Part shown: positions 1 through 10,200 of the stretch, piece by piece
How the letters are laid out: every line of letters starts with the position of its first letter
Numbering within the stretch: position 1 is the first letter of the stretch
Source: a virus
DNA length: 38,476 nucleotides
Reading direction: 5' to 3' (one strand)
Virus record (IMG/VR): IMGVR_UViG_3300030098_005018
Coordinates: 1-38,476 of that record
The notes under the pieces: model-generated
Told to the model about the DNA's origin: nothing
The model's input: the letters and a program-made list of their open reading frames with translations, nothing else
The model's database searches: none
Program-made: the position numbers and the translations under genes

Positions 1-1600
1 ATACACACTCCATTATCCGTATTTGCCAGCGGATCATAGTTCCACATTGTTGGATCCATACACCCATATATATAAGGTATACAACCGCCGTCATCCGCGT
101 TAGCACTAGGCATAAAATTCCACATAGTAGAATCAGTACAACCATATACAACGCCAATGCATGAACCATCATCCGTGTTTGCTAAACTATCATAATTTAT
201 AGCTATAGTACTCATACAACCGTATATAACCGGTATACAAGTGTCATTAGTATTAGCATTTGGATTATAATTAAAAGCTAGTGGATTCATACACCCTAAT
301 ATAATAGCAATACACCCACCGTTATCTACATTAGCTAGTGGGTCGTAGTTAAATGCTAAAGAATCTGTACATCCAAATACCGCTAAAGTTAAACAGCTAC
401 CATCATCTATATCTGCTGTATAACCTTGCGTGTAATATTCTAAATAACCTGGATTAGTACAACCAGGATCATAATAACAGGTGTCATTAGTATTTGCTAA
501 ACTATTATAATTATAAGCTAAAGCATCCATACAGCCCATAACAACATCTATACATTCATTACCACAATATGGATTTGCTTCATAAATATCTAAAGCGCTT
601 CTATAATTTCTTAATTTATTTTCATTAGGACCAGGCCAAGGATTATTACCTTCATATATTATAGTCCCATAATTATTTTCTACTTTAAATGAATTTTGAA
701 TTGTTTGTATATCTAATTGCTGCGCATTCTGTTGAGGCGTGGGTATTTCAAAGTAGTAAAAGTAAACCTCATCATTAGAATTAAGAGTTAATTCAAACGT
801 ATCAGAGTAAACACCATTATTCATTATTTTAAATTGCCATAAAGAATCTCCCTGTTCAACACCTAACCAACAAGCTCCCCATGAATCACCACCATCATCA
901 TATAATATTAAATCATAAGTACAAGGTGAAGTTCTTAACATACGATCTGCATTAGGATCATAGTTAAACGCAGCAGGATCGGTACAACCATAAGTAGCTA
1001 ATGTCATGCAACTACCATCATCAACTGTAGCTAAAGAATCATACTCCAAATAAGCTGGAGTTGTACATCCATATATTATAACGTCATTATTACAACTATC
1101 AGATATATAAGGATTAGATGATGCTGTATATCCAAAGTTTGGTGGGTTTAAGTAAAATACTGTATCTTCACAATCTAAATTTGTTACTAAACAACTACCA
1201 ACAACAGAACCTCCACCAATACCATCTCCATAAGTATCGTTAATAGTAAAAACTATTGTATCTCCAACAGGTACACATACCTGCGTGTGTATTGTTTGTC
1301 CTGTTTGCGTATAATCATAAGTTCCAGAAGGAACAGAATATGTTACAACTCCATTAACAGCTATTTCCCAAGATGTTTCACTCGGCCAATTATCTAATTT
1401 AATAGCTACATCTAATAGCGATTGATTAGGATTACATACAACTTCTTGAACACAACTTCCATCATCTACATTTGCCCAAGGATTATAGTTTGTAGCAGAT
1501 TGATCTGTACATCCGAAATAATAAATACAACTTCCGTCATTGTGTGTAGCTGCTGGATTATAGTTAGACGAAACACTATCGTTACATCCAAAAACAACGT
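1..1600 (-). repeat. GCTD/DDGSC Cys-rich repeat array in the secreted protein
   Basis: About ten imperfect copies of a 66-78 base unit encode GC(T/M)D, NYDP or NYNS, and DDGSC or NDTC. They lie at roughly 1-545, 946-1068 and 1452-1590, separated by two non-repeat inserts. On the plus strand they are seen as recurring ACAACTACCATCATC-like and GGATCATAGTT-like words. Because the copies are similar, recombination could change copy number. Confidence 0.85.
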
Positions 1601-2138
1601 TAAATGGATCACTAACCATTATGTCATCTATAGCTATATCACTAGTAAAACTAGAACCAGTGATTGCAACGAAAGCAATTTTAAAAGAATCTACAGCGGG
1701 TATAGGATAGTAAGCAAATTTCCATAAATTACCTTGATTACCAGATATAACATCTAATATTGTATACCCATTATTATCTATATAACCTATTTCCAAATCA
1801 CCCATAGCGGTACCATACATGTGATACCAAAACGATAAAACTTTACCAGGTGTTTGTGATACGTCAAAAGTAGGCGTGTATGTTACAAATACTTTATTAG
1901 GAAAATTAGGTGAAGATGATTCTACATAATAATAAATACCATTACCATACGTATGATCACCTTGTGGTCCAGTGTTAAAAGAACTTGTTGGTCCTTGCAT
2001 CAACCACCAATCACCATCATCATTTGGCTCTTGCTCTAAACCTACAATATTTTCAAAATCATGAATCCATGGAAAAGTATTAACTTGTCCTAGACTTAAA
2101 AATGGTAATAATAATAGTATTAATAATATTTTTTTCAT
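1..2138 (-). CDS. Secreted MAM-domain protein with Cys-rich GCTD repeats (3' end missing)
   Basis: The reading frame is open from an ATG at 2138 to the left edge, so the C-terminus lies outside the window; about 712 codons are visible. Residues 1-17 are a signal peptide (Lys-Lys, then a Leu/Ile-rich core, SLG before Gln18). Residues about 22-175 match a MAM domain: DFE near 27-29, TGPQGDHT near 56-63, FWYHMYG near 103, GNQG..W, and IAIDDIM near 166-172. About ten copies of a 22-26 residue repeat follow (GCTD or GCMD, NYDP/NYNS, DDGSC), interrupted by two inserts: one with DTYGDGIGGG and one with YDDGGDSWGACW. MAM domains are extracellular adhesion or recognition modules, and the paired cysteines imply disulfides outside the cytoplasm. 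The start overlaps no gene; the stop of the preceding nuclease gene abuts it. The missing end could hold a type IX secretion signal. The role is inferred: a surface or secreted host-interaction protein, less likely a virion fibre because it has a signal peptide. Confidence 0.8.
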   Translation of the reverse strand, partial: MKKILLILLLLPFLSLGQVNTFPWIHDFENIVGLEQEPNDDGDWWLMQGPTSSFNTGPQGDHTYGNGIYYYVESSSPNFPNKVFVTYTPTFDVSQTPGKVLSFWYHMYGTAMGDLEIGYIDNNGYTILDVISGNQGNLWKFAYYPIPAVDSFKIAFVAITGSSFTSDIAIDDIMVSDPFNVVFGCNDSVSSNYNPAATHNDGSCIYYFGCTDQSATNYNPWANVDDGSCVQEVVCNPNQSLLDVAIKLDNWPSETSWEIAVNGVVTYSVPSGTYDYTQTGQTIHTQVCVPVGDTIVFTINDTYGDGIGGGSVVGSCLVTNLDCEDTVFYLNPPNFGYTASSNPYISDSCNNDVIIYGCTTPAYLEYDSLATVDDGSCMTLATYGCTDPAAFNYDPNADRMLRTSPCTYDLILYDDGGDSWGACWLGVEQGDSLWQFKIMNNGVYSDTFELTLNSNDEVYFYYFEIPTPQQNAQQLDIQTIQNSFKVENNYGTIIYEGNNPWPGPNENKLRNYRSALDIYEANPYCGNECIDVVMGCMDALAYNYNSLANTNDTCYYDPGCTNPGYLEYYTQGYTADIDDGSCLTLAVFGCTDSLAFNYDPLANVDNGGCIAIILGCMNPLAFNYNPNANTNDTCIPVIYGCMSTIAINYDSLANTDDGSCIGVVYGCTDSTMWNFMPSANADDGGCIPYIYGCMDPTMWNYDPLANTDNGVC

Positions 2139-2507
2139 TTATCTTTTTCCGCCATGATATTCTACAGCATGACCTTCTTTAATTAATAATTCGTTTACAC
2201 TTTCTAGTGTTAGTTTTTCTTGCCCATCTACCTTGTCTATAAACAACTCACCCAAACATCTTCCATATTTTCCAATACCATGAGATTTTACAGTAATATT
2301 TTCACAACCTTCTAACAATTGTTTAACTCTATCCTTAGCAGCTAAACCTCTAGCTTTTTCTTCTAAATCTCTTGTTCTAGACTCTGGAGTATTTATCCCC
2401 ATAAATCTTATTCTCTTTTTAATAGACACATCAAATCCTAAATCGATGTAGGCATCGATAGTATCGCCATCAACTACTCTATCTAATTTAATTTTATAAG
2501 TATACAT
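2139..2507 (-). CDS. Staphylococcal-nuclease-like protein
   Basis: This 122-aa protein covers a compact SNase (thermonuclease) fold. Visible motifs are VVDGDT (SNase Asp21 and Thr22), RIRFMGINTPES (Arg35 and Glu43 equivalents), GKYGRCLGELF (Arg87 equivalent) and LLIKEGHAVEY near the C-terminus. Family members hydrolyse DNA or RNA phosphodiester bonds with Ca2+. The Ca2+ ligand Asp40 of the reference enzyme is Asn here (INTPE), a change that also occurs in homologues and may lower or alter activity. There is no signal peptide, so it probably acts in the cytoplasm (host DNA degradation or genome processing) unless released by lysis. Its ATG at 2505-2507 shares one base with the stop of the thioredoxin-like gene (TAATG), which implies translational coupling. 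Family assignment is firm; substrate is unknown. Confidence 0.87.
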   Translation of the reverse strand: MYTYKIKLDRVVDGDTIDAYIDLGFDVSIKKRIRFMGINTPESRTRDLEEKARGLAAKDRVKQLLEGCENITVKSHGIGKYGRCLGELFIDKVDGQEKLTLESVNELLIKEGHAVEYHGGKR

Positions 2508-2860
2508 TAGAAATCACTCATCATTTGATTACTTATCTCTTCTTGTACTTCTTCTCTAGTCGCTTGCATTTTAAAACTTAAATCAGCTTGAAATCTAGCA
2601 ACTTCTTCTCCATCTTTAAATATAATAATAGTTGGTACAACTGCTATTTTATATTTTGTTTGGTCTTCAGCGTTTGCGGCTATATCTGAATAACTTATAG
2701 TTTTACAATCTTCTAAATCCATAACCCACGGAACATCATTAGCGCTATTCCAACCAGCGTTAAACTGTTTTACCTCTATTTGGCTAAAAGCTTGGGACGC
2801 CATAAAAACCAATATCATTATCAAAGTATATAAAACTTTTGACATATCTATTTTTTTCAT
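2507..2860 (-). CDS. Exported thioredoxin-fold protein lacking the CxxC motif
   Basis: This 117-aa protein begins with a signal peptide (residues 1-26, hydrophobic LIMILVF core, AFS before Gln27). The remainder has thioredoxin-fold landmarks: FNAGW at 33-37 where the active site usually sits, VVPTIIIFKDGEEVARF at 74-90 with the probable cis-proline Pro76, and a final amphipathic helix. The redox site WCxxC is replaced by WNSAN (37-41), and only one cysteine (Cys52) remains, so a dithiol oxidoreductase role is excluded. It would sit in the periplasm or be membrane-tethered before cleavage. T7 recruits host thioredoxin as a polymerase clamp, but an exported form cannot do that. A binding or chaperone role in the envelope is inferred. 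It lies in a tight cluster with a TM protein and the nuclease. Confidence 0.72.
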   Translation of the reverse strand: MKKIDMSKVLYTLIMILVFMASQAFSQIEVKQFNAGWNSANDVPWVMDLEDCKTISYSDIAANAEDQTKYKIAVVPTIIIFKDGEEVARFQADLSFKMQATREEVQEEISNQMMSDF

Positions 2861-2870
2861 TTAATTTAAT

Positions 2871-3152
2871 TTATCTATTATATAGTTTGTCCTCTATTTT
2901 TTCTAAAGTACCTTTTATTTCTTCAACATCTTTTTGCGTGTCCATAATAGTATTACGAATCATTTGATCTTTCATGTTAAATTCCATACGCGTTACCTCG
3001 TCTGGTGGGATAACAGGTAATTCTTTTGCTTCAGCAATATCTGCTTGAAGCATAAACCACATGCTTATTAAGGTCGCCATTGCAAAGCCTATACCTATTA
3101 ACGTTTTTACACTTAACTTAAACGCTGTGTCTTCATTTAATTCTTTTGCCAT
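2871..3152 (-). CDS. Small one-TM protein with C-terminal coiled coil
   Basis: This 93-aa protein has a charged N-terminus, a single hydrophobic segment at about residues 14-35 (TLIGIGFAMATLISMWFMLQ), then a Pro-rich hinge (ELPVIPPDE) and a charged heptad-like helix (about 60-92, ending EEIKGTLEKIEDKLYNR). It has no signal-peptide cleavage site, so it should be a bitopic inner-membrane protein. Phage holins with a single TM and i-spanins share this architecture, and its place after the virion genes fits a lysis function, but I do not recognise the family. No endolysin or o-spanin partner is evident alongside. It is 2 bases from the barrel gene upstream and 10 bases from the thioredoxin-like gene downstream. 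Confidence 0.65.
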   Translation of the reverse strand: MAKELNEDTAFKLSVKTLIGIGFAMATLISMWFMLQADIAEAKELPVIPPDEVTRMEFNMKDQMIRNTIMDTQKDVEEIKGTLEKIEDKLYNR

Positions 3153-3154
3153 TT

Positions 3155-4255
3155 TTAAAAAATTGTATAGTTTAATCCTATTTTAAAATCGTACCATTCT
3201 CTATTCCAGTACTTATTATATTTTCCTTCTACAAAGTATCCTAAATTTTTATTTTGTTTTATACCATAAATTAATCCAAAAGAATAATCATGCCATTGCT
3301 CATCCTCTATATAATTATGATAAGAAAATTCACTACCATCATCATAATGCCAAGGCATAATATTTCCCCAAGCGTGTAACCAATTTTTTTTAGTATATTT
3401 GTAATAATCAAAACCAATAACTATTGAATGCTGAATAACTTTTTGTAATTCATTTCTTTTTTTAGCAACATAATTTGATAACACCTCTGGAATTACAACC
3501 GCCTCCCATACTTCAGGACTAGTTGCAACCAAAACTCCGTTAGGATCAAAGTATTCACTGTTCTGGACGTCGATAGTGTATCCTTCTTGTATTGCTAGGT
3601 AGGTATAATGTAAATTACCATTAGAAAGCATCCATTCTGATAAAGGATCATATCCATATGGTTCTGCTAATCTATGTACTGCTCCAATATTAAACGATAA
3701 ATCTCTTGTTTTTTTATATCTAAATCTTTCTGAAGCTTCAAAATATTTTATATCTGCAAAACCATCTTCGAGATATTCTAATTTTAAAGCAAAAAAGTTT
3801 ACACATAATGGATCTTCACAATCATCATCAGAACTAAATCTAATAAAATGATGTTGATCCATATAGTCTATACCTTCTTGTCTTTTATAATCAACTTCAA
3901 ATAAATACTCAACTCCTCTAACTTTACCTACAGTAGCCGCGTCACTGTAATTAGATTCCGTTCCATCATAAAATGTTTGGGCTTTATTTTCATATCCAAA
4001 CCTTGCTATCTTACGCAAACCTATGGTAAAATTATAATCATAAGGAGTTGAAATAGTTTGTGTAGACAAACCATTATCAACAGAAAAAACATTAACATCA
4101 GATAAAGACGTTCCGCCATTAACCGCGGCATAAAACGTTGAAAACTTTAGAAGTTTTTTAACATCTTCTATATCATATGTTTGGGAACAGCATTTTTTTG
4201 GGGCTGAGCAAGCTATTACAATTGTTGTTAGTAATATTATTAGTTTTTTTACCAT
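3155..4255 (-). CDS. Phage-encoded outer-membrane beta-barrel candidate
   Basis: This 366-aa protein has an N-terminal export signal (KKLIILLTTIVIAC). Cys16 in VIAC fits a lipobox, but cleavage after CCS before Gln25 is equally possible. The mature part is rich in alternating hydrophobic and aromatic strands (YDYNFTIGLRKIARFGYE, GVEYLFEVDYKR, HSIVIGFDYYKY, HDYSFGLIYGI, LGYFVEGKYN) and ends DFKIGLNYTIF. The terminal Phe preceded by alternating residues is the usual recognition signature for BAM-assembled barrels. It is probably inserted in the host outer membrane. Known phage barrels such as lambda Lom suggest a role in changing the host surface, but I see no sequence match to them. The gene directly follows the giant polyvalent gene. 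Confidence 0.68.
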   Translation of the reverse strand: MVKKLIILLTTIVIACSAPKKCCSQTYDIEDVKKLLKFSTFYAAVNGGTSLSDVNVFSVDNGLSTQTISTPYDYNFTIGLRKIARFGYENKAQTFYDGTESNYSDAATVGKVRGVEYLFEVDYKRQEGIDYMDQHHFIRFSSDDDCEDPLCVNFFALKLEYLEDGFADIKYFEASERFRYKKTRDLSFNIGAVHRLAEPYGYDPLSEWMLSNGNLHYTYLAIQEGYTIDVQNSEYFDPNGVLVATSPEVWEAVVIPEVLSNYVAKKRNELQKVIQHSIVIGFDYYKYTKKNWLHAWGNIMPWHYDDGSEFSYHNYIEDEQWHDYSFGLIYGIKQNKNLGYFVEGKYNKYWNREWYDFKIGLNYTIF

Positions 4256-4295
4256 TTTTTTATAATCACTTATTTTATTAAATCTTTACCAAGCA

Positions 4296-7200
4296 CTATC
4301 GTAATATTTTTCTACCACCATGCTTTTTCTTTTTCTTTTTGCTTTTTGTCTTTTCTTTAATTTCTTTTATCTTTTCACTGTCTCCAATACCAAGATTCCA
4401 TTTGCTCCAACCACTAAACATTAAAGCTCTTTCAAACGCGGTGTGCTGATTATTTAAAGACTCTCTCACATTCTGTGTTTTGTTATACAGTCTATTTAAA
4501 GGAACATTTGTTGTTGCCTCTACATAATTTGTCACCGCTGACCATTGAGGATTGTCAATATCAAACGTTTCCATTTCGTCTATAACTTTTCTATTATAGT
4601 TAAGAGTTTTTTCAGCATTAACTAGTTTTCTAGCTTTAATACCAAGCGGTGGCGATACGTTTAACATTTCCATTAACACAGCACTTTCATCCGCGTTATA
4701 TCCTTTTTCTCTTTGTTCATGCCATTTAATAGCCATATTTTTTAACGTTGCTGCAGCTGCTCCCCAAACACCAGTACCTCTTAATACAGAATCAATACTA
4801 CCCATAATCATTCTTTCTCTTTTCTTTAACCATCTTTCATCATCATCATCATCATCAAACATTACCATGAATAACGCTGATTGTAAAGAATAGAATATTA
4901 AGTTTTGTATTGCAAAATAATAAGCAATTCTTGAAATATTACCTAGATCACTTTGAAATTGTGGATTACTTGCGTTTCTATATTCAGGGCTTATTCTTCT
5001 ATTTTTAAGGTCTAAAAATGCTTTTTTACCTAATCTATTAAACTGTGATGTTACATTTTGGAAAGCCAATATAACTTTACCGAGCGGAGAGGCTTGTTGC
5101 ATTGAAACCATCCAAGGTTTAGCTGATTGCTGAGTTTCTTCTGCTAATTTTTGAAAATCAGTCCAAGCTTTTGACTCAGCTTCTTTTTGATTTAATCCTT
5201 GTTTTAAATATGTATTAATTCTATTTCTATAATAAGTTGCTCCACCTAAAGCGATCGCGTTGTTATCCCCGATTTGTGTTGGCAAAAATCCTAATTCTAA
5301 TAACTTTTTAATTACCGCTTGCGTTGGGTTTGCAGCGTTTTTAACTGATGCTGCTAACTCAGCGCCGTTAACATCTGTCATTATACCACCACGTCTTTGC
5401 TTCATAAAATCAGAGTTAAATATTGTAGCATAATCAGCCCAATATTGTGGTTGATTTGCAAAAGCTTTAGCTGCTGCAAATATATTATTATCAGCAAAAT
5501 TTATAAAATTAACCATAGACATTTGCTGTAAAACCGCAGATCTAATATTAAAGAACATTGTTGACGCTACAGAGCCATTTAAATAATTTAAGAACTTGTT
5601 TACAAGAGCGTTTTGACCACTAGGTCTATTTCTACCAGTTTTAGTTCTATATAATATATCTTTTAAAGCGGTAACCATGTCAGCTCCATAGGCAGCTTCT
5701 ATTTTATTTAAATTTTCTTGCGAGAATATTACGTCAGCATTTTCAAAAAACTCAGCGAAAAATTGTTCTCTACCAACTCTACCGGTAGCATCATCTAAAT
5801 CTATTCTTATATCTCCAGCTTCCCAACTTTCAGTAGGATTTACATAAGCCTCTTGTTTAGATATTACGTTTAAAGTTTCAGCGTAAGTTTGTAGTTCAAC
5901 ATCATTCATAACTAAATCAACTAAACCTTGTTGATCGGTCTTACTTAATCCCGGTATGTTATAATCATGTTTGTCCCATAAATACACTCTAATCGCATCT
6001 TGATATGTGAAATCACCGTCTGGAGTTTTTTTATTTAATTTTTTCTTAACATTCTCAAACTCTTTGTTTAATGATTTATAATCGTTAGCTATAGCTTGTT
6101 TAGCTGTGTTTAACTCTCTATCAGCCCTGTTTAACGGTCTAACTAAAGCTTCTTCAAAGAAATCTCTATGCTTGTTACCTTCTTTGCCTTTACCTATAAA
6201 GTTGTATAATAATCCTACAAAATCTTCATGTGATGGTGGTATAAAAAATCTAAATTTACCTTTACTTTCTCCACGTTTTCTAGCTTTAATAGCTGAAAAT
6301 CTTTTCTTAGATTCGATACCAGTTACATCCTCTAATATATTATTAAACTCAGTATTCATTCCTTTACTAAACTTAACTTTAGCTTGCTGAACCTTAGACT
6401 TAACATCGAACTGATCTAACATGTTTTGTACGGCTTGTACGTTTTGCAAGGCATCATCAGCAAAATAAAAGTCGTTATAACCCTCACCAACTTTATCAGC
6501 CATCCACAATGCTTTTGCTTCCGCTGTAGAATTACCTAAACCAGTTATATTTTTTAAAGGTATATTTAAACCGTTAGCTTTTAAAAACTCAAATATATGT
6601 GGAGCTGATTCGGGTGGCCTAGCGGTTAACACAAACATATCTTCGTTACCAAATTTCTTTTGCAGTTTTAAAGCTTTATTAAATAAAGGCGCTGTTTGTC
6701 CTTCCGTAACTACATTAAATTCTGAAAAATCAAATTCAGCTCCTTGAGCTAATAAATCAGCTCCTTCGCTAGCAAACTCTTCAGCGTCTAATCTTCTTTT
6801 TTCATAACCACTTACAAAGTCATCCATCTTACTTACCAAATCTGACGGCATAGGATCTTTCATTGTTAAGTTATCAGTGTTAACTTGCATAAATCTGTTT
6901 CCAAACATTTCTTTAAATCCATCTTTATTACCTTGTACTGCTTCGTGGTTTTTTCTAACTATAACATCAAGTAGAGATCTTTCTTTTCTAGCTTTATTTC
7001 TTTGTAAAGCAACATCTAAAGATGTTTCCACAAATAACATGCTAACATCATAACCCTTTTCTTTAAACTCATTTACAAGTTTTGTCATAACATTTATAGA
7101 TCCACCTGTTCCATCAACAACCACACCATTACCATTGCCTTTAAATTTCATCATTTTACGCTTAGCTATACGTCTAGCTTCAGCTTGTAATTTACCTAAA

Positions 7201-10200
7201 GTACTTTTTTGTTCTTTAGTAAGATCTCTCATATCTGCTGGTAAACCAGAGTTTTTCTTTAACCATTCTAAAGATATATCTTGATTAACAATTTTAAATC
7301 CTTGATCTTCTAAACCTAATTGTTTAACAACATTTGATTTGCCACTACCAGCGCCTCCAGCTAAAAATATAACTTTTCTATTAGGTTTTGGTGTTCCATC
7401 TGGATTTGGCATAGTTGCTCTAACACCTGATTTAGTTGTGGCTAACGTGTCATCAAAATCTAAAACAGTAATACCTCTAGGTTTTGAAGAAAATTTAATT
7501 TTTCTAGCTTCTACAATAGCGTTATTTAAGGTGTTAAATTTATTAATATTTCTACTAAATTTAATATTGGCAATTCCCTCCCCATAAACTTTACCCTTGT
7601 CCTTAGGGTCAATGCTTTCTATAGCATATAAATCTGGATGACCATATGTAGACATGTTATAATATCTTACTCTAGCGCTTTGTCCTACTTCAAAACCAAT
7701 AGGCATAACATATTGGTAACCCATTTCTTCAAGTACATCATCCATAGTGGTAGGTATAACAGCAACTGTATATTCTTCAAACAAAGCGTCTAGATCAATC
7801 TCTCCGTCGTTCATATAAGCGTCTGTTATCTTCATAACCATATAATTAGTAGGAATCATATGCTCATATCTAAGCTCACCTTTATATTTTTTACCTTTTT
7901 TATCTTTGTATATATACTTTAAATTAGCGGCTCTTTTTAATGGTGATTGCATATTACTAGCCATGCTCATCATTAGCATTGCAAAATCAGTTTTATCTAA
8001 AGCACCTTTTTTAATTTGATCTTTATAATGCTGAGCCATATCTCTAACAAAAAGCTCTGAAAGTTTAGCTTGAGCCTTTCTAGCTTTAAAGTCTCTATCT
8101 TCCATTGCTTCTTTAGATTTTTCAGCTAGAAGAGACGTGTCTATTTCTACTTTTTCACCTTTTACTGTTACTTCTTGAATCTTTTTTAAATTACCAGCTT
8201 CTGTTAGTTTAATATTTGGAAATATTTTTTTAAGTACATTCTTATTAAAATCTTTTTTACCATCAAAAACTTGATATCTTTGATCTCCAAATTTTTCTTT
8301 ACCAATATCTTTCGGCGTTACTTCGTACACAATACCTTTTTCGTTTACTTTAAATTTACCTCTACCAATTTTTGTACTAGTAGCATACATTCCACTAGCA
8401 TGAACCATCATCATTAAAGCTATTTGTTCACCGTACTTTTTTATAAGTTTTCTACCTAGGGTAACTATTTCGGCTCTTTGATTATTAATCCTACCTATTT
8501 CATCAAAAGCGTTAGAAATTTTTATGAATTTTCCTTTGTCGTTTTTTAAATCTAAAAACTCAGCTAAATTCATTTCTAGCGCAGCTGCTGTTATATTATC
8601 GTGTAAATATTCGTTAAGTTTTTGTTCTGGTTGAGTTTTTAAATTAGTGTGATTTTTATCTATAGTAGCATATCTTTTTACTAATTTAAATAAATCATTA
8701 GATAACGCTTTTAATTTAGTTTGATTATAATCTTCTCCCCAAACGCTATATACTGCTTGGTATACAGCTGCTTCGTCTCCAACATTTGTAACATTTAAAA
8801 TATCACCAAAAACATCTAATTTACCATAAAAAACTTTTAATTCAAAAGGATTAAAACCCCTAACAGTTTTACTAAATTTAACATCTTGATCCCTGTTTAT
8901 TCTTTCTTTTACAATACCAAGAACATTACTAACATGTGGTAAACCTTTCTCTCTTTGTTGTCTAATAAACTCATCTAAAACCCTAACTTGCTTTCCACCT
9001 ACTTTAACTGTTTGGTTTAATAAAACATCAAACACGGCATCCATAGCCATTATATTAATATTGTTTTTTACAAAAGCATCTTTTCTACCTCTAACTTTCA
9101 TAAAATCAATAAACTCTTGCTCTTTAGTGTCTACTTTTTCATAGATATTAGGACCTTGCGTCATACTTTTAACCTCAAAAGGTTGTATTAACCCTTCTAA
9201 TAAAGCTATCTTAATTTTTTCAGGACTAGCATTTACCGCTTTTAATTTAGTAAATATTTTATTCTTTTCATTTTTTTCCATCTGAACCAAATCAGAGGTG
9301 TGGGCATGTTTTACAAATGGCTTTCTAGTTTTCTTTAAAAAAGCCTCATAATCTTTCATCTCATCTTTAATGATTTTAAATAGTTTTTTCTGAGCAGCTT
9401 TAGAAAAACGCTGTGTCCAAGCAAAGTCACTTATTAAACCTAAATCTCCCGACAATAAAACGTCTCTAATCTCGTTTTTAATTTCAGTAGCAAATTTATC
9501 ATCAATACCTATTAATTTTCTATATCTATCCTCTTCTAAATTTTCTTTTCTTTTTCTTTTTCTTTCTTCAGCAGCTAAAACAGTATCAACATCTAAATCA
9601 CCAGCAATGTCCATACCGCCATCATCTCTAGACATGTCTATAGCCGACGTGAACTTATCAAACTGAGGAAACTTACGATCTATAATACCACCTTTAGCCA
9701 TTAATCTAGTTTCAATCTCCCCAAATATATGCGAAGTTAAACTTCTACCACCCTCTTCAGCTGGTTTCCAAGATCTAACTAAAAACGGTATACCATTATC
9801 ACCTTTTTCAATACCAGTTGTTACAACATCTAATATTTGATCTTTGTATAAATCATAATTAGCTGCTTTATCTCTTTTTTGTAAATAATTTACTTCTATA
9901 AATCTTCTCCATTTTTCACCTATAACGGTTCCAATCCAAAACCTACTATCACCAAGTGCTTCCCATTCTTTAGCTAATTGTTTTCTTACATTTATATCTT
10001 CGCTTAGTAATCGCTCTGGATTTTTCATGCCATACATTTCTAAAGCTTCTATTAACGCGTTGTTAGTTTCTTTAAATAAATCCTCTTTAACGGTTGTTTG
10101 CGAACCCACCGCTTTAGATAATTTAAAATCAATTCCTTTCTTTTTAGGTAATTGAACATCTACCTTACCTTTAACACCAGGTAAAACTAAACCAGGTGAT

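Noticed and set aside
9560-9620. DLDVD in the giant protein as an RNA polymerase DxDxD active site
   Set aside because: The surrounding sequence (DIAGDLDVDTVLAAEERKRKRKE) is a charged helical stretch, with no double-psi barrel context and no other polymerase motif nearby.
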